NCBI GenBank assembly: GCA_035498715.1 | Contig: DATJZV010000186.1 | Coordinates: 6,369 to 70,368 of the forward strand | Length of the DNA stretch: 64,000 nucleotides | Source of the DNA: DASPSR01 sp035498715 | GTDB lineage: Bacteria > Nitrospirota > UBA9217 | Direction: 5' to 3' | Part shown: positions 8,010 through 17,709 of the stretch, piece after piece | How the letters are laid out: every line of letters starts with the position of its first letter | How positions within the stretch are numbered: the stretch's first letter is position 1 | The notes under the pieces: model-generated | Seen by the model: the letters and a program-made list of their open reading frames with translations, nothing else | Databases searched by the model: none | What the model was told of the DNA's origin: nothing | Position numbers and translations under genes: made by a program

Positions 8010-9065
8010 TTACTTCACGCTCATCAAAAACCGCCGCATATCGAACTCGATGTCCATCAGTTCCTTGACGCGTTCCACTTTGCGCTTCTCACGGATACTT
8101 GTTTTGCCCATGCTGATTTCGATCTTGTCAATGGTGGTGAAGGTATCGTCCGGGACGGAGATGATGGGGATGCCTTTGGCCTGCGCCTTACCGATGACCA
8201 CGTCATTCGTCGCGAGCCCGCCGGTGAGAATGACGCATTTGGTCGATGTCTCCAGGGCTGCGAGTTGGATGTCGGCACGATGCGCGCCGGTGATCACAGC
8301 TTTATTAGGCATCCTGCGGAAATAGTTTATTGCGCTATCAACATCCATAGCCCCGATGGAAAAGTTCTCGACAAACTCCCCGAGTTTATCCTCACAACAG
8401 AGCACCTTACCACCCAGGATGTCGTTCAGCTGCTGGACGCTCACGGATTCGAGAAAATGGTCTTTGGGGAAGACGCCGAAAATCCTGATTCCTTTCTTCT
8501 CCAAGAAGGGGTTCACCGTTCCTTTCACATGCTCCACGGTGTGCGCCGGGACTTTATTGAAAACGCAGCCTGCGAACTGCTCTCCGAATATCTGGTACGC
8601 GCCGAAGAGCGAGTCCGCGGAAACGTCCCCCCGCCACGGCTCTACCATCAATACATGTGCTTTCATGTCGGACACGAGCGAAAGGGTATTGATGTTCAGC
8701 AGAGCACCTTCGAACAGATCTCCTGCACCACCGATCACCACAAAATCCTTGTTCTTGAGGGAGCGGAGGGCCATCAATATCTGCTTCCTTGCGTCCTTGA
8801 TTTTCCCCTGGAAAAGCAGGCTCTGTGTCTCATAGCTCAAGACGAAAGGAGAGACCACATCCATTGATTCCATCAAGCCCAGGGTTTCCCTTATGAACAG
8901 AGCGTCGGCGTCGTAGATGTCCCGGTCCCTTTTTATCGGCACCTTGCCGATGGGCTTCATGTATCCGATCTTGTATCCCTGTTCCTTGAGCTTTATGGCA
9001 AGGCCGAGGGAAATGAACGTCCTTCCGGCGTAACCGGTGTTGGATGCTATGAATATGGGGATCAT
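8010..9065 (-). CDS. BioD-like/DRTGG-domain protein (phosphotransacetylase N-terminal-like, COG0857)
   Basis: A 351-residue protein combining a BioD-like P-loop domain (IFIASNTGYAGRTFISLGLA near residues 4-23, with a degenerate Walker A) and a C-terminal DRTGG domain (about 210-320). The same two domains precede the catalytic PTA domain in long phosphotransacetylases, where they have a regulatory role. Here the catalytic domain is absent. The start is set at 9065 because AGGAGG at 9071-9076 lies immediately upstream. It is 242 bp downstream of the ADP-forming acetyl-CoA synthetase in the same direction, a common pairing in anaerobes. A role sensing or controlling acetyl-CoA/acetate flux is inferred. 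Confidence 0.85.
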   Translation of the reverse strand: MIPIFIASNTGYAGRTFISLGLAIKLKEQGYKIGYMKPIGKVPIKRDRDIYDADALFIRETLGLMESMDVVSPFVLSYETQSLLFQGKIKDARKQILMALRSLKNKDFVVIGGAGDLFEGALLNINTLSLVSDMKAHVLMVEPWRGDVSADSLFGAYQIFGEQFAGCVFNKVPAHTVEHVKGTVNPFLEKKGIRIFGVFPKDHFLESVSVQQLNDILGGKVLCCEDKLGEFVENFSIGAMDVDSAINYFRRMPNKAVITGAHRADIQLAALETSTKCVILTGGLATNDVVIGKAQAKGIPIISVPDDTFTTIDKIEISMGKTSIREKRKVERVKELMDIEFDMRRFLMSVK

Positions 9066-9307
9066 AAAAACCTCCTTAGAATCGGGGTTCAGGGCCAAGA
9101 GTCAGGGTCCTGAAACCAAAGGTCTGAACCCTAGGTTTAAGAACCACACTCAAACTGAGAAAAAAACTATATGAATATCCGGTGTTAGCGCATGGGCTTT
9201 CTGCCAAACAGTTAGTCCGGTTAATCCCTGCGCGTTTTGATCTTTTTCCCCATCCCTCTTTTTTGGGCGTTCCTGACCCCTTGCCCCCGGATGCTGGCCT
9301 CAGGGCT

Positions 9308-11395
9308 CTATCTTCTGAATATTATCCTCGCATCCAGAGCCACTACGCCTTTCTCCATTGCAACAAGCGGGTTCACATCCAGTTCCCGGATCACCGGGAA
9401 GTCAGTGACGAGGCAAGAGAGGCGTAGAATGCTATCGACCACGGCGTTCACATCAACGGCCTTCTCGCCGCGGGCGCCACGGAGCAGGGCCGACGTTTTA
9501 ATCTCGTTCACCATGGCCTGTGCGTCGCGATGGGAAACGGGTGTGATGCGGAATGCTACGTCTTTCAACACCTCGACGTAGATGCCGCCGAGACCGAACA
9601 TGAGCATGTGGCCGAAGGTGCGGTCATGGGTCACGCCGAGGATGACTTCCTTGCCGCCGGCAATCATCTCATAAAGTATCACGCCCTGGATGAACGCCTG
9701 GGGCATGAATCGACGGGCGTTCGCGGTGATCTCGAGGAATGTGTCCTCGGCCTCAGGAGCGGATTTTATATTAAGTTTTACGCCGCCAACGTCGGTCTTA
9801 TGCAGGATGTCGGGTGACGCAATCTTCATCACCACGGGAAAGCCGATATTTGCTGCAAGCGCAGCGGCCTCTCGCGATGTCCGCGCAAGTGCTTTTCGCG
9901 GGAACCTGAATCCGTAGTACGCAAGAATTGCCGCCGCTTCGTCCTCACCGAGCTGGAATTTGTTTGCAGCAATGAATCCATCGATCTTCTGCTGTAACGC
10001 ACCCTTGTTCACCTCAAGGCACATCGTCTGTTCTTGTTCGAGATGCTGCCGTGCCCATTGGTCCGACAGCCGTTTGAAGGCCTTCACCGCGAGCTCGGGA
10101 TAGATGAAGTTCGGTATCGAAGCGTCCTTGAGCTTCTTGATAGCCGTTCGCACACGGGCTTCACCCATGAAAGAGGCAATGATCGGCTTATCCGTTGTAC
10201 CGGATGTCGTGATGACGATATCGGCTGTGTTCTCCACGTCTGTCATGGCTTGGGGAGTAAGGATCACCAGCATGCCGTCGACATTGGGGTCCTTGGCAGC
10301 CTGCTCGAGAACTGCTGCATATCGCTCGGAAGTAGCGTCACCGATCAGGTCCACGGGATTAAAAACCGTGGCGTTGGGGGGCAGCTTCAGGGCCATGATC
10401 GCAATGCTCTCTCTGGTCATGTGCGGCAGTTCGACGCCAAGCCGTTCTGCCGTATCCGCTGCGATGATTCCAGGGCCGCCGGCGTTCGTGATCACAAGCA
10501 GTCCGTTCCCTGCAGGGATCTTCCCCTCAGCAAAGGCCAGGGCCGTGTCGAAGAGGTCCTGAACGCCCTGGGCACGCATGATCCCCGTCTGCCTGAAGGC
10601 AGCATCAAAGGCAACGTCCGAACCGGCGAGTGCGCCGGTATGGGATGATGCCGCACGGGCCCCGGCCTCGGTGCCGCCGGATTTCAGAAGGACGACAGGC
10701 TTTATCATGGTCGCTTTGCGCGCGATGTCCATGAACCGTTTCCCGTCCACCACGTCCTCGAGGTATCCGAGAATTATGTCTGTGTCGGGGTCGTCTATAA
10801 AATATTCGATGAAGTCGATCTCTGAGAGATCAGCCTTGTTCCCGAGACTAATAAACTTTGAGAACCCGATATCATTACCGATCGCCCAGTCCATGATGGC
10901 GATGCCCATGGCGCCGGACTGGGAAAAGAAGGCGATCTTGCCTTTCGGAAGCATGTCCGCGGCGAACGTGGCGTTCATGCTGTTCGTCGTATTGATGAGG
11001 CCGAGACAGTTTGGGCCGAGGATGCGAATGCCTCGATCTTTACTAATAGTCCGGAGCTCTTCCTCCAGCCTGGTGCCCTCTTTGCCAGCCTCCTTGAACC
11101 CCGCGCTCAGGATGACCGCTGATTTGATCCCGGCGGAAGCGCATTCTCTGAGTGAGCCGGGTACGATGCTCGCGGGCACGGCGATGACAGCAAGGTCGGT
11201 GTTATCGCCGATTGCCGAGACCGTAGGATAGGTTTGCAGCCCGAGGATTTCGCCGCCCGATGGATTCACAGGGCAGAGCTTGCCTCTATATTTATAGCGG
11301 ATCAGGTTGTTGAGGACAGCATGACCGACTTTCTTTGGATCATGAGATGCGCCGATGACGGCTATGGAGCGGGGATTGAAGAGGGCATCGAGCAT
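9308..11395 (-). CDS. ADP-forming acetyl/acyl-CoA synthetase, fused alpha-beta
   Basis: A 695-residue enzyme that interconverts acyl-CoA, ADP and phosphate with acid, CoA and ATP, conserving energy by substrate-level phosphorylation. The N-terminal CoA-binding Rossmann domain begins RSIAVIGASHDPKKVG, followed by succinyl-CoA-ligase-like domains with SSHTGALAG. His252 there matches the phosphohistidine of active enzymes, so this is not the inactive version found in Pat-type acetyltransferases. The C-terminal 220 residues form the ATP-grasp subunit (GFPVVMKIASPDILHKTDVGG). No GNAT domain is attached; one is fused to the divergent neighbour instead. Substrate range (acetate, propionate or others) cannot be read from sequence. 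Confidence 0.93.
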   Translation of the reverse strand: MLDALFNPRSIAVIGASHDPKKVGHAVLNNLIRYKYRGKLCPVNPSGGEILGLQTYPTVSAIGDNTDLAVIAVPASIVPGSLRECASAGIKSAVILSAGFKEAGKEGTRLEEELRTISKDRGIRILGPNCLGLINTTNSMNATFAADMLPKGKIAFFSQSGAMGIAIMDWAIGNDIGFSKFISLGNKADLSEIDFIEYFIDDPDTDIILGYLEDVVDGKRFMDIARKATMIKPVVLLKSGGTEAGARAASSHTGALAGSDVAFDAAFRQTGIMRAQGVQDLFDTALAFAEGKIPAGNGLLVITNAGGPGIIAADTAERLGVELPHMTRESIAIMALKLPPNATVFNPVDLIGDATSERYAAVLEQAAKDPNVDGMLVILTPQAMTDVENTADIVITTSGTTDKPIIASFMGEARVRTAIKKLKDASIPNFIYPELAVKAFKRLSDQWARQHLEQEQTMCLEVNKGALQQKIDGFIAANKFQLGEDEAAAILAYYGFRFPRKALARTSREAAALAANIGFPVVMKIASPDILHKTDVGGVKLNIKSAPEAEDTFLEITANARRFMPQAFIQGVILYEMIAGGKEVILGVTHDRTFGHMLMFGLGGIYVEVLKDVAFRITPVSHRDAQAMVNEIKTSALLRGARGEKAVDVNAVVDSILRLSCLVTDFPVIRELDVNPLVAMEKGVVALDARIIFRR

Positions 11396-11962
11396 AATGT
11401 ATTAAGTTTAGTTGAGAAAAAGCGGATGGTCAAGGTGGGAAAGCGGATTTCATCAGGTCGCTTCAGGATTCGACGAGGTCCCGGCTGTCTCAGGCACATT
11501 TTGTCCCGGTCATCGTCATTCCGAACAATGTCTGGGAGAGGACGCTCTTGATACTTATCGCGAGATTGCCGCAATCAACATCAAGGTTCTCGTGAGGATT
11601 TTTAAGTAACTTACCAATTAACTTCGTGCCCGACAACATGGCGATAAAAATCATAAGCTGAAAATCTTTCAGACAAGATTAGCAAGATTTCATTGAGTGC
11701 CCAAAATTGATTGCCGCTGCAAGACCAGAGAGAAGGCCCGTTTCTCGTTACGGCCATAGGCTGCGACGAGGCACCAGGCCCGCAATGAAAATATTTTTAT
11801 TTTTTTGGTTCTGGCCTATCCCCTCCTTTACGGGGCCTTACCAGGAGGATAACAAACAGATATATTAGCAGAAAAGGAGTATAAACAAAGTGTGGATAAC
11901 GCTTAAACTTGTCAAGTGGGCAGTGCCCTTTCTGCTATACTTAAAGATGGCAGGAGAGAGCC
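11396..11962. other. Divergent 567-bp spacer
   Basis: No gene is supported. It separates the minus-strand acetyl-CoA synthetase from the plus-strand CoA-transferase and must hold both promoters. Visible items are a CGTCATTCCGAACAATG phrase near 11514 resembling repeat-element ends, a perfect single DnaA-type box TGTGGATAA at 11891-11899, and a short palindrome GGGCAGTGCCC at 11918-11928, about 35 bases before the start codon. The palindrome could be an operator. A 70-codon minus-strand frame reading through it looks like translated repeat. Confidence 0.4.
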
Positions 11963-13858
11963 GTGATCGAACAGGAAACGCATAAGAAACTGGAGCTTAT
12001 AAGATCGCTCTACCCCGAGAAGTTCCTGGCGGAGGAAAGTGTCTTCAGCCACATCCATCCGGGCAACAGGATCTTCATCGGCACGGGATGCGGCGAACCT
12101 CAATACCTTGTAAGCGCGCTCATCAAATACGTTCAGTCCCATCCCAAGGCATTTTTCGACACAGAACTCCTGCAAGTCTGGACACTAGGTGTCGCGCCGT
12201 ACGCCGATGCAAAGTTCAAGGACATCTTCCGGCATAACTCATTCTTCATAGGGAGCAATACGCGCGAGGCCGTGAACCGTGGTATTGCGGACTACACCCC
12301 GATATTCCTGTCCCAGGTGCCCGCCCTGTTCCAGAAAAAGCTCGTGCCTGTTGACGTTGCCCTTATCCAGACCTCCCTACCGGACAAACATGGTTACATG
12401 AGCCTCGGCATCAGCGTGGACATAGTGAAGGCGGCGACGGAGAACTCAGCACTCGTCATCGCGCAGACGAACGCGCGCATGCCGCGGGTCCTCGGCGATA
12501 CCTTCATCAATATCAGAGACGTGGACTTCGTCATTCCACATGACGAGCCGCTTCTGGAGTTCGAGGTATCTGTGTCGGACGAGATCGCTCAGAAGATTGG
12601 AACCTACGTCTCGCGTATAGTGCTGGATGGCGATACTATCCAGGTCGGATATGGGAGCATACCGAACGCCATCCTCACACACCTTCAGAGCAAAAAGCAT
12701 CTCGGCGTCCACACAGAACTTCTGACCGACGGTATCGTGATGCTCATGAAAAGGGGCGTTATCGACAATTCGAAAAAAGAGGTAAACCGCGGAAAGACGG
12801 TCGCAGCCTTCTGCATGGGCAAGCGTGAGACCTATGAGTTTCTCCACGACAATCCGTCCATTGAGTTCCGACCGGTGAACTATACCAACAACCCCACAGT
12901 ACTCTCCCGCCAGAAGAACATGACCGCGATTAACAGCGCCCTGGAAATCGATCTCTCGGGCCAGGCCACGGCCGAGTCTATCGGCAAAACCTTCTACAGC
13001 GGCATCGGGGGGCAGGCGGACTTTATGCGCGGGGCGATTCTATCTCAGGGCGGAAAGACCATTCTTGCTCTCCAGGCCACCGCCGAGAACGGAGAGGTTT
13101 CGCGTATCGCCCCATTCCTGAAAGAAGGGGCAGGTGTGACGCTCTCCCGCGGTGACATCCACTATGTCGTGACCGAATACGGGATCGCCTATCTCCACGG
13201 AAAGAACATCCGGGAGCGGGCCATGGAACTGATCGCGATAGCGCACCCGAAATTCCGGCCGTGGTTAATCGAGGAGGCAAAAAAACGCAGCTTGATCTAT
13301 AAGGACCAGGCCTTTATCCCCGGAGTACAGGGAGAGTATCCGGAAGATCTTGAAACATACCGCACCACGAGGACCGGCTTGAACATTCTGCTGCGGCCGG
13401 TGAAGCTCAGTGACGAACACCTGCTGAAGGACTTCTTCTATTCCCTATCGACCGATTCCCTGTACCGCCGGTTCATCTCCACACGGCCCGACATGCATCA
13501 TGAGCGGCTCCAACCCTTTGTAGTCATCGACTATACCCGGGAGATGGTTATCCTCGCCGTACGTGAGCACGAGGGGCAGGAGCAGATCTTGGGAATGGCG
13601 CAGTATACCATTGATCAGACCACGCACACCGCTGAGGTCGCCTTCGTGGTGAGGGATTATTATCAGGGAAAAGGGATCGGCGCAGAGTTGCTCACCTACA
13701 TCACCTACCTGGCGAAGAAAGGAGGTTTGCTCGGATTCACGGCAGCGGTGCTGATGGAGAACGCGCTGATGCTCCAGCTGTTCGAAAAAATGGGGTTCAA
13801 CATAGAAAAGCGGGCAGAGGCGGGGATATACGAGCTCAAGATGTCGTTCAGGGAGTGA
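11963..13858 (+). CDS. Acetyl-CoA hydrolase/CoA-transferase fused to GNAT acetyltransferase
   Basis: A 631-residue two-part protein. Residues about 1-450 are a family I CoA-transferase of the acetyl-CoA hydrolase/4-hydroxybutyrate CoA-transferase type. VGYGSIPNAI and LGVHTELLTDG (whose Glu is probably the one forming the glutamyl-CoA thioester) and GIGGQADFMRGA are recognisable. Residues about 470-631 are a GNAT N-acetyltransferase with the acetyl-CoA loop YYQGKGIGAELL. It would move CoA between acetate and other acyl groups while the GNAT part could acetylate a protein lysine. Start is GTG with GGAGAG upstream. The fusion is known in anaerobes; the GNAT target is unknown, and the neighbouring synthetase is a candidate. 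Confidence 0.9.
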   Translation: MIEQETHKKLELIRSLYPEKFLAEESVFSHIHPGNRIFIGTGCGEPQYLVSALIKYVQSHPKAFFDTELLQVWTLGVAPYADAKFKDIFRHNSFFIGSNTREAVNRGIADYTPIFLSQVPALFQKKLVPVDVALIQTSLPDKHGYMSLGISVDIVKAATENSALVIAQTNARMPRVLGDTFINIRDVDFVIPHDEPLLEFEVSVSDEIAQKIGTYVSRIVLDGDTIQVGYGSIPNAILTHLQSKKHLGVHTELLTDGIVMLMKRGVIDNSKKEVNRGKTVAAFCMGKRETYEFLHDNPSIEFRPVNYTNNPTVLSRQKNMTAINSALEIDLSGQATAESIGKTFYSGIGGQADFMRGAILSQGGKTILALQATAENGEVSRIAPFLKEGAGVTLSRGDIHYVVTEYGIAYLHGKNIRERAMELIAIAHPKFRPWLIEEAKKRSLIYKDQAFIPGVQGEYPEDLETYRTTRTGLNILLRPVKLSDEHLLKDFFYSLSTDSLYRRFISTRPDMHHERLQPFVVIDYTREMVILAVREHEGQEQILGMAQYTIDQTTHTAEVAFVVRDYYQGKGIGAELLTYITYLAKKGGLLGFTAAVLMENALMLQLFEKMGFNIEKRAEAGIYELKMSFRE

Positions 13859-14319
13859 AGAAAAACCCGCTGCCTGTCATGGAGCCATAATGAGCGGACA
13901 AAATCAAAAGCGCGTATTTCACACATCCTGCCATTTATGAGGAAGCCTAGCAATCATTTTATATTCCGGATTATTGAATGAGAAATGCTGTATAAAGACC
14001 TTGTTTTATAAAATAGTTGTTGGGCAGGGGCTAAGTTCTGCACTCTGCAGTCTCAAATTTTGATAGGGTCGTGCAGCCTAAAATGAACAATCACCATCCC
14101 GCGATGCTCATCCCGAAGCTACTTTCTTGTCCTAATTTGTTCGTCTGACAAACGAGTATGAACAAAATAAGCAAGCTTGCTGAAGTCCATTGTTAATTTT
14201 TTATAGATTAGATGTTTTAAAGACAAGTATTTAAGCATATTTTCAGCTTGCAATGAATATTATTAAAATGCTACTATTTGTACATTAATATGGTCTATCA
14301 TGGCGGCTTTGTTTAAGGT
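13859..14319. other. AT-rich spacer, no gene seen
   Basis: These 461 bp have lower G+C than the flanking genes and no credible frame on either strand. No tRNA, terminator hairpin or clear promoter pair was recognised. It must contain the promoter of the large fused membrane protein gene. Confidence 0.5.
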
Positions 14320-17300
14320 ATGAACTGGTTTATTTTTATATTATTTTTCGTCTCAGGGGCCTGTGGGCTGATATACGAGGTTGTTTGGTCCCGGATGATG
14401 ATGCTCATTTTCGGGAGAAGCGTCCTCGCAGTCGGGATCGTACTAGCGGCTTTTATGTCGGGCATTGCGCTTGGCAGTTACGTGCTGGGGAAATACGCCG
14501 ACCGGAGCCGTAAACCTTTGCGGCTTTATGCTTTGTACGAGATAGGAGCAGGCATCACCGCCTTCACTGCTTCGTTTTTTTTAATTCGGATAACTCCAGT
14601 CTATGTGTGGGTACACGCGACCTTTGGTGAGTCACCTCTGGCGTTTGCGGTAATTCGTTTTTTCATTGCTTTCTCGCTCCTCATCATCCCTACGGTCCTG
14701 ATGGGAGCGACCCTGCCCATCCTGTCGCGAGTCGTAATGAAACGGCTGTCACGGATTGGAGAGGAGCTAGGAAGCTTATATGCTATTAATACTGTGGGAG
14801 CTGTCGCCGGAAGTCTCGCGGCCGGCTTTTATCTTATCGGTCGCCTCGGGCTGCATGGAGCAATCGACGTAGCTGTCCTTGGAAACCTTTCGGTAGGCCT
14901 CCTTGCGTGGCTTGCATCCATGCGGTCTGGACTCGACCATGCTCCGGTTCCAATGTCCTCGCCGGCACATCCCGAAACCTTGATCCCGATTGCTGACGCT
15001 CAGGTCAATCGAATGTACCGTCTTGCGCTTTGGGCCTTCGCGCTATCAGGCTTAGCCTCATTCGCCTACGAAATCTTTTGGACGCGAGCGCTTGTCTTTT
15101 TACTCGGGAACACGACTTATGCATTCACGCTGATGCTCACGGCTTTTCTGGCGGGCATTGCGCTCGGCGGGTACGGAATCCGGTTCCTTGGGGGCATCGT
15201 TAAAAACCCGCTCCGACTGTTCGCGGCGATTGAGATCCTGATTGGGGTTTTTTCCGCAGTTGCCTTACCTCTGCTCTTTTTCATCGTGCAATCGGAAACT
15301 ATCCGCTCTTTCATTATCCGATATTCCGGCCAACTCGAGCTTCTCGCTGTATCGAATTTCGTGATAGCGCTGTCCCTCATGCTTCTTCCTGCTACCCTGA
15401 TCGGAGCGACGTTACCCCTGATGGGGCAGATTTTCGTTTCCAATCTTCAGAAAACCGGGACAACGGTGGGAAAGATCTATGCCGTGAACACGCTGGGCAA
15501 CGTGCTGGGGGCGCTTCTGCCGGGCCTCCTGATCATGCCGCTCCTGGGGATCCAGAAAGGTATTCTTCTCATGGCTGCACTCAACATGGGCCTGGGCATC
15601 GTGCTCGTTTTTGCCCGGTGGAAGCACGCCATGGCCGTCGTATCCGTGTCATTGGTCATATTCCTGGCAGTCACTCTTGCGCTCGTGCGCATGCCGCTCT
15701 CCTTCCAGTTTCCCTCGGAATTCCAGCAACGACGGGACGAGGTCCTCTTCTACCGGGAGGGGGGGCTCGTGACCACAAAGGTATGGGTCAGCGCTGACAA
15801 CGGCTATAAGGCAATCAGCGTCGACGGCATCAACATCGGAGGGAACGGTGCCACCGACTACAAGCAGCAGATCCTGGCACACCTGCCGAAGCTACTTCTG
15901 AAATCGTACAGCTCGGAGCTTTCGATAGGACTCGGCTCGGGCATTCTGGTCGGCGAAAGTGCCAGGCATGCCGCGCTTAAGAAGATCGTGAGTGTAGAGA
16001 TATCGCGCGGCGTCGTCGAGGGAGCGAGATACTTCTTGGAACAAAACTTCAATATACTCAACGACCCTCGCGCAGTCATTATCGTAGACGACGTGGCTGA
16101 TTTCCTCGAGACAACACAGGAGCGGTACGACATCATATCGGCTGACGAGAAGACCGCAGGGAAATACGCCACCAACTCGTTCTCGTACTCAGAGGAATAC
16201 TATGCGCTTTTGAGGCAGAGGCTTGCCCCGGGCGGACTCGTCATTCAGTGGATGCCTACCGACCTGCCGCCCTCGCAGTACGATCTGGCAGTGAGGACCT
16301 TCCTTAATGAGTTCCCTCATACACAACTCTGGTATTTCCCGCCTGTCGGAAGGTTCACGATGACCAACACGTTCCTTGTCGGCTCTAACGATCCCATCGA
16401 TATTGACCCGGCGTGGATGCGTAAAGCCATGGAGGCCGACCCCGAATCATTTCAGGGTATTCGCAAGTACGGCTTGACTACCGCGGAAGCCGTTCTAGCC
16501 CATTTTATCGGGACTGAAGAGACGCTGCGCCATGCCATACCTCCCGGCCCTGTGAACACCTTTGAGGAACCGTACTATGAGTTCTACTCTCCCCGCGACT
16601 ATGCCGTACCCCCGGACGAGAGAACTCTTGTGAATCACGAGATTCTGATGTCGATTCGTGGACCGGATCTCGACCTATTCGCGAGGAAGGGTCGCTCCGG
16701 TCAAGAGGCCATACGCCTCAATACGGCGTTTCGGGCCGAGGGGATATTCCTCGATGGGCAGGTCGCCCAGTTCCGCGGGTATCCGGCACAGGAGGTCATT
16801 CATCACTATGATCAGGCTATTAACACAGCGCCATGGAATAGGAACTTGCGTAACGAGGTCGTTTCGTATTATTACCGAGAGTACCTCAGACGGTATTTCA
16901 GAGGTGATTACACCGAGGCTCTGGCTATCCTTCGCCGGGTGGTGGAGATTTACCCGGAGAGCAGCGATGTCCATCAAGACTACGGGTGGATGCTCTGGAA
17001 AATGAACCAGACCGATCTCGCGGTCAAGGAACTTCATCAGGCACTCATGTTGAACGCAAAACTCGTACCTGTGCGACGGATTTTGGCGTCGATCTATGCA
17101 TCTCGTGGGGAAGTAGAACAAGCTATGGAACAGTGGAAAGAGGCCCTCGCACTCGACCCAAAGGATATCCCGACCATAGTCAGTTATGGGATCTTTCTGC
17201 TCAACCAGCAACCCGGTACCGAGGCTGCAGCATATCTCCTAAAAGCTTACCAGCTTGACCCTGAAGATCCGGAAGTTATCGATGGGTACGCCAGAGCCCT

Positions 17301-17415
17301 GTACCTGAACGGGAATATCTCTGAGGCGCGACGCATTGTACGCAAGGGCGGTGACTACTATAAAACGAATCCGTTATTCGAGCAGCGTCGGGCCGCGATG
17401 CTGAGCGGTGATTAA
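14320..17415 (+). CDS. Fused multi-spanning membrane/spermidine-synthase-like/TPR protein
   Basis: A 1031-residue fusion. The first 460 residues are membrane-embedded and contain an internal duplication: CGLIYEVVWSRMM...FMSGIALGSYVLG near 15-60 matches FAYEIFWTRALVF...FLAGIALGGYGIR near 249-290. Residues about 470-680 resemble the spermidine synthase methyltransferase-like fold, with GLGSG and VEIS for the nucleotide ligand. The catalytic DxTDP motif is replaced by SADEKTAG, so aminopropyl transfer is doubtful. The last 180 residues carry tetratricopeptide repeats (for example AILRRVVEIYPESSDVHQDYGW). Related fused proteins are widespread in environmental bacteria and of unknown function. It stands alone between two AT-rich spacers. 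Confidence 0.85.
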   Translation: MNWFIFILFFVSGACGLIYEVVWSRMMMLIFGRSVLAVGIVLAAFMSGIALGSYVLGKYADRSRKPLRLYALYEIGAGITAFTASFFLIRITPVYVWVHATFGESPLAFAVIRFFIAFSLLIIPTVLMGATLPILSRVVMKRLSRIGEELGSLYAINTVGAVAGSLAAGFYLIGRLGLHGAIDVAVLGNLSVGLLAWLASMRSGLDHAPVPMSSPAHPETLIPIADAQVNRMYRLALWAFALSGLASFAYEIFWTRALVFLLGNTTYAFTLMLTAFLAGIALGGYGIRFLGGIVKNPLRLFAAIEILIGVFSAVALPLLFFIVQSETIRSFIIRYSGQLELLAVSNFVIALSLMLLPATLIGATLPLMGQIFVSNLQKTGTTVGKIYAVNTLGNVLGALLPGLLIMPLLGIQKGILLMAALNMGLGIVLVFARWKHAMAVVSVSLVIFLAVTLALVRMPLSFQFPSEFQQRRDEVLFYREGGLVTTKVWVSADNGYKAISVDGINIGGNGATDYKQQILAHLPKLLLKSYSSELSIGLGSGILVGESARHAALKKIVSVEISRGVVEGARYFLEQNFNILNDPRAVIIVDDVADFLETTQERYDIISADEKTAGKYATNSFSYSEEYYALLRQRLAPGGLVIQWMPTDLPPSQYDLAVRTFLNEFPHTQLWYFPPVGRFTMTNTFLVGSNDPIDIDPAWMRKAMEADPESFQGIRKYGLTTAEAVLAHFIGTEETLRHAIPPGPVNTFEEPYYEFYSPRDYAVPPDERTLVNHEILMSIRGPDLDLFARKGRSGQEAIRLNTAFRAEGIFLDGQVAQFRGYPAQEVIHHYDQAINTAPWNRNLRNEVVSYYYREYLRRYFRGDYTEALAILRRVVEIYPESSDVHQDYGWMLWKMNQTDLAVKELHQALMLNAKLVPVRRILASIYASRGEVEQAMEQWKEALALDPKDIPTIVSYGIFLLNQQPGTEAAAYLLKAYQLDPEDPEVIDGYARALYLNGNISEARRIVRKGGDYYKTNPLFEQRRAAMLSGD

Positions 17416-17709
17416 TGGTCTCCTATCAGCAGTTATTGCGGGGGGAGGTCCGGTGTCAGGCTTCATCCGTCTCGCCATGGAAATTGGGCGGCGGCGATAG
17501 ACGGACGCGAGATGTCGTTCAGGAACAAAGAATAATTTACAGACCGTCAGCACCCTATCAAACCGAAAATCCTGCTACCAGAAATACTGCATGTAATCAT
17601 TATATTATGATATATTGCCTTGTTATGAAGTTCTTTCAATAATATTCTGTTGTTTCGATAATTGTAAACAAGTACATCACTTTTAATAATCCATGATATA
17701 ATATTTGCT

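Noticed and set aside
8265..8867. 200-codon plus-strand open frame
   Set aside because: Antisense to the DRTGG-domain gene, no domain or ribosome-binding site.
11362..11574. 70-codon minus-strand frame in the divergent spacer
   Set aside because: Overlaps the synthetase start and reads through a repeat-like segment; composition is not protein-like.
11891..11899. Perfect DnaA-box sequence TGTGGATAA
   Set aside because: Single box with no cluster, AT-rich unwinding region or dnaA/dnaN genes; not an origin.
17415..17642. 75-codon frame after the TPR fusion gene
   Set aside because: No ribosome-binding site, low-complexity end, and composition like the spacer. A short segment resembles the end of the CoA-transferase gene, but this is too weak to call a duplication.
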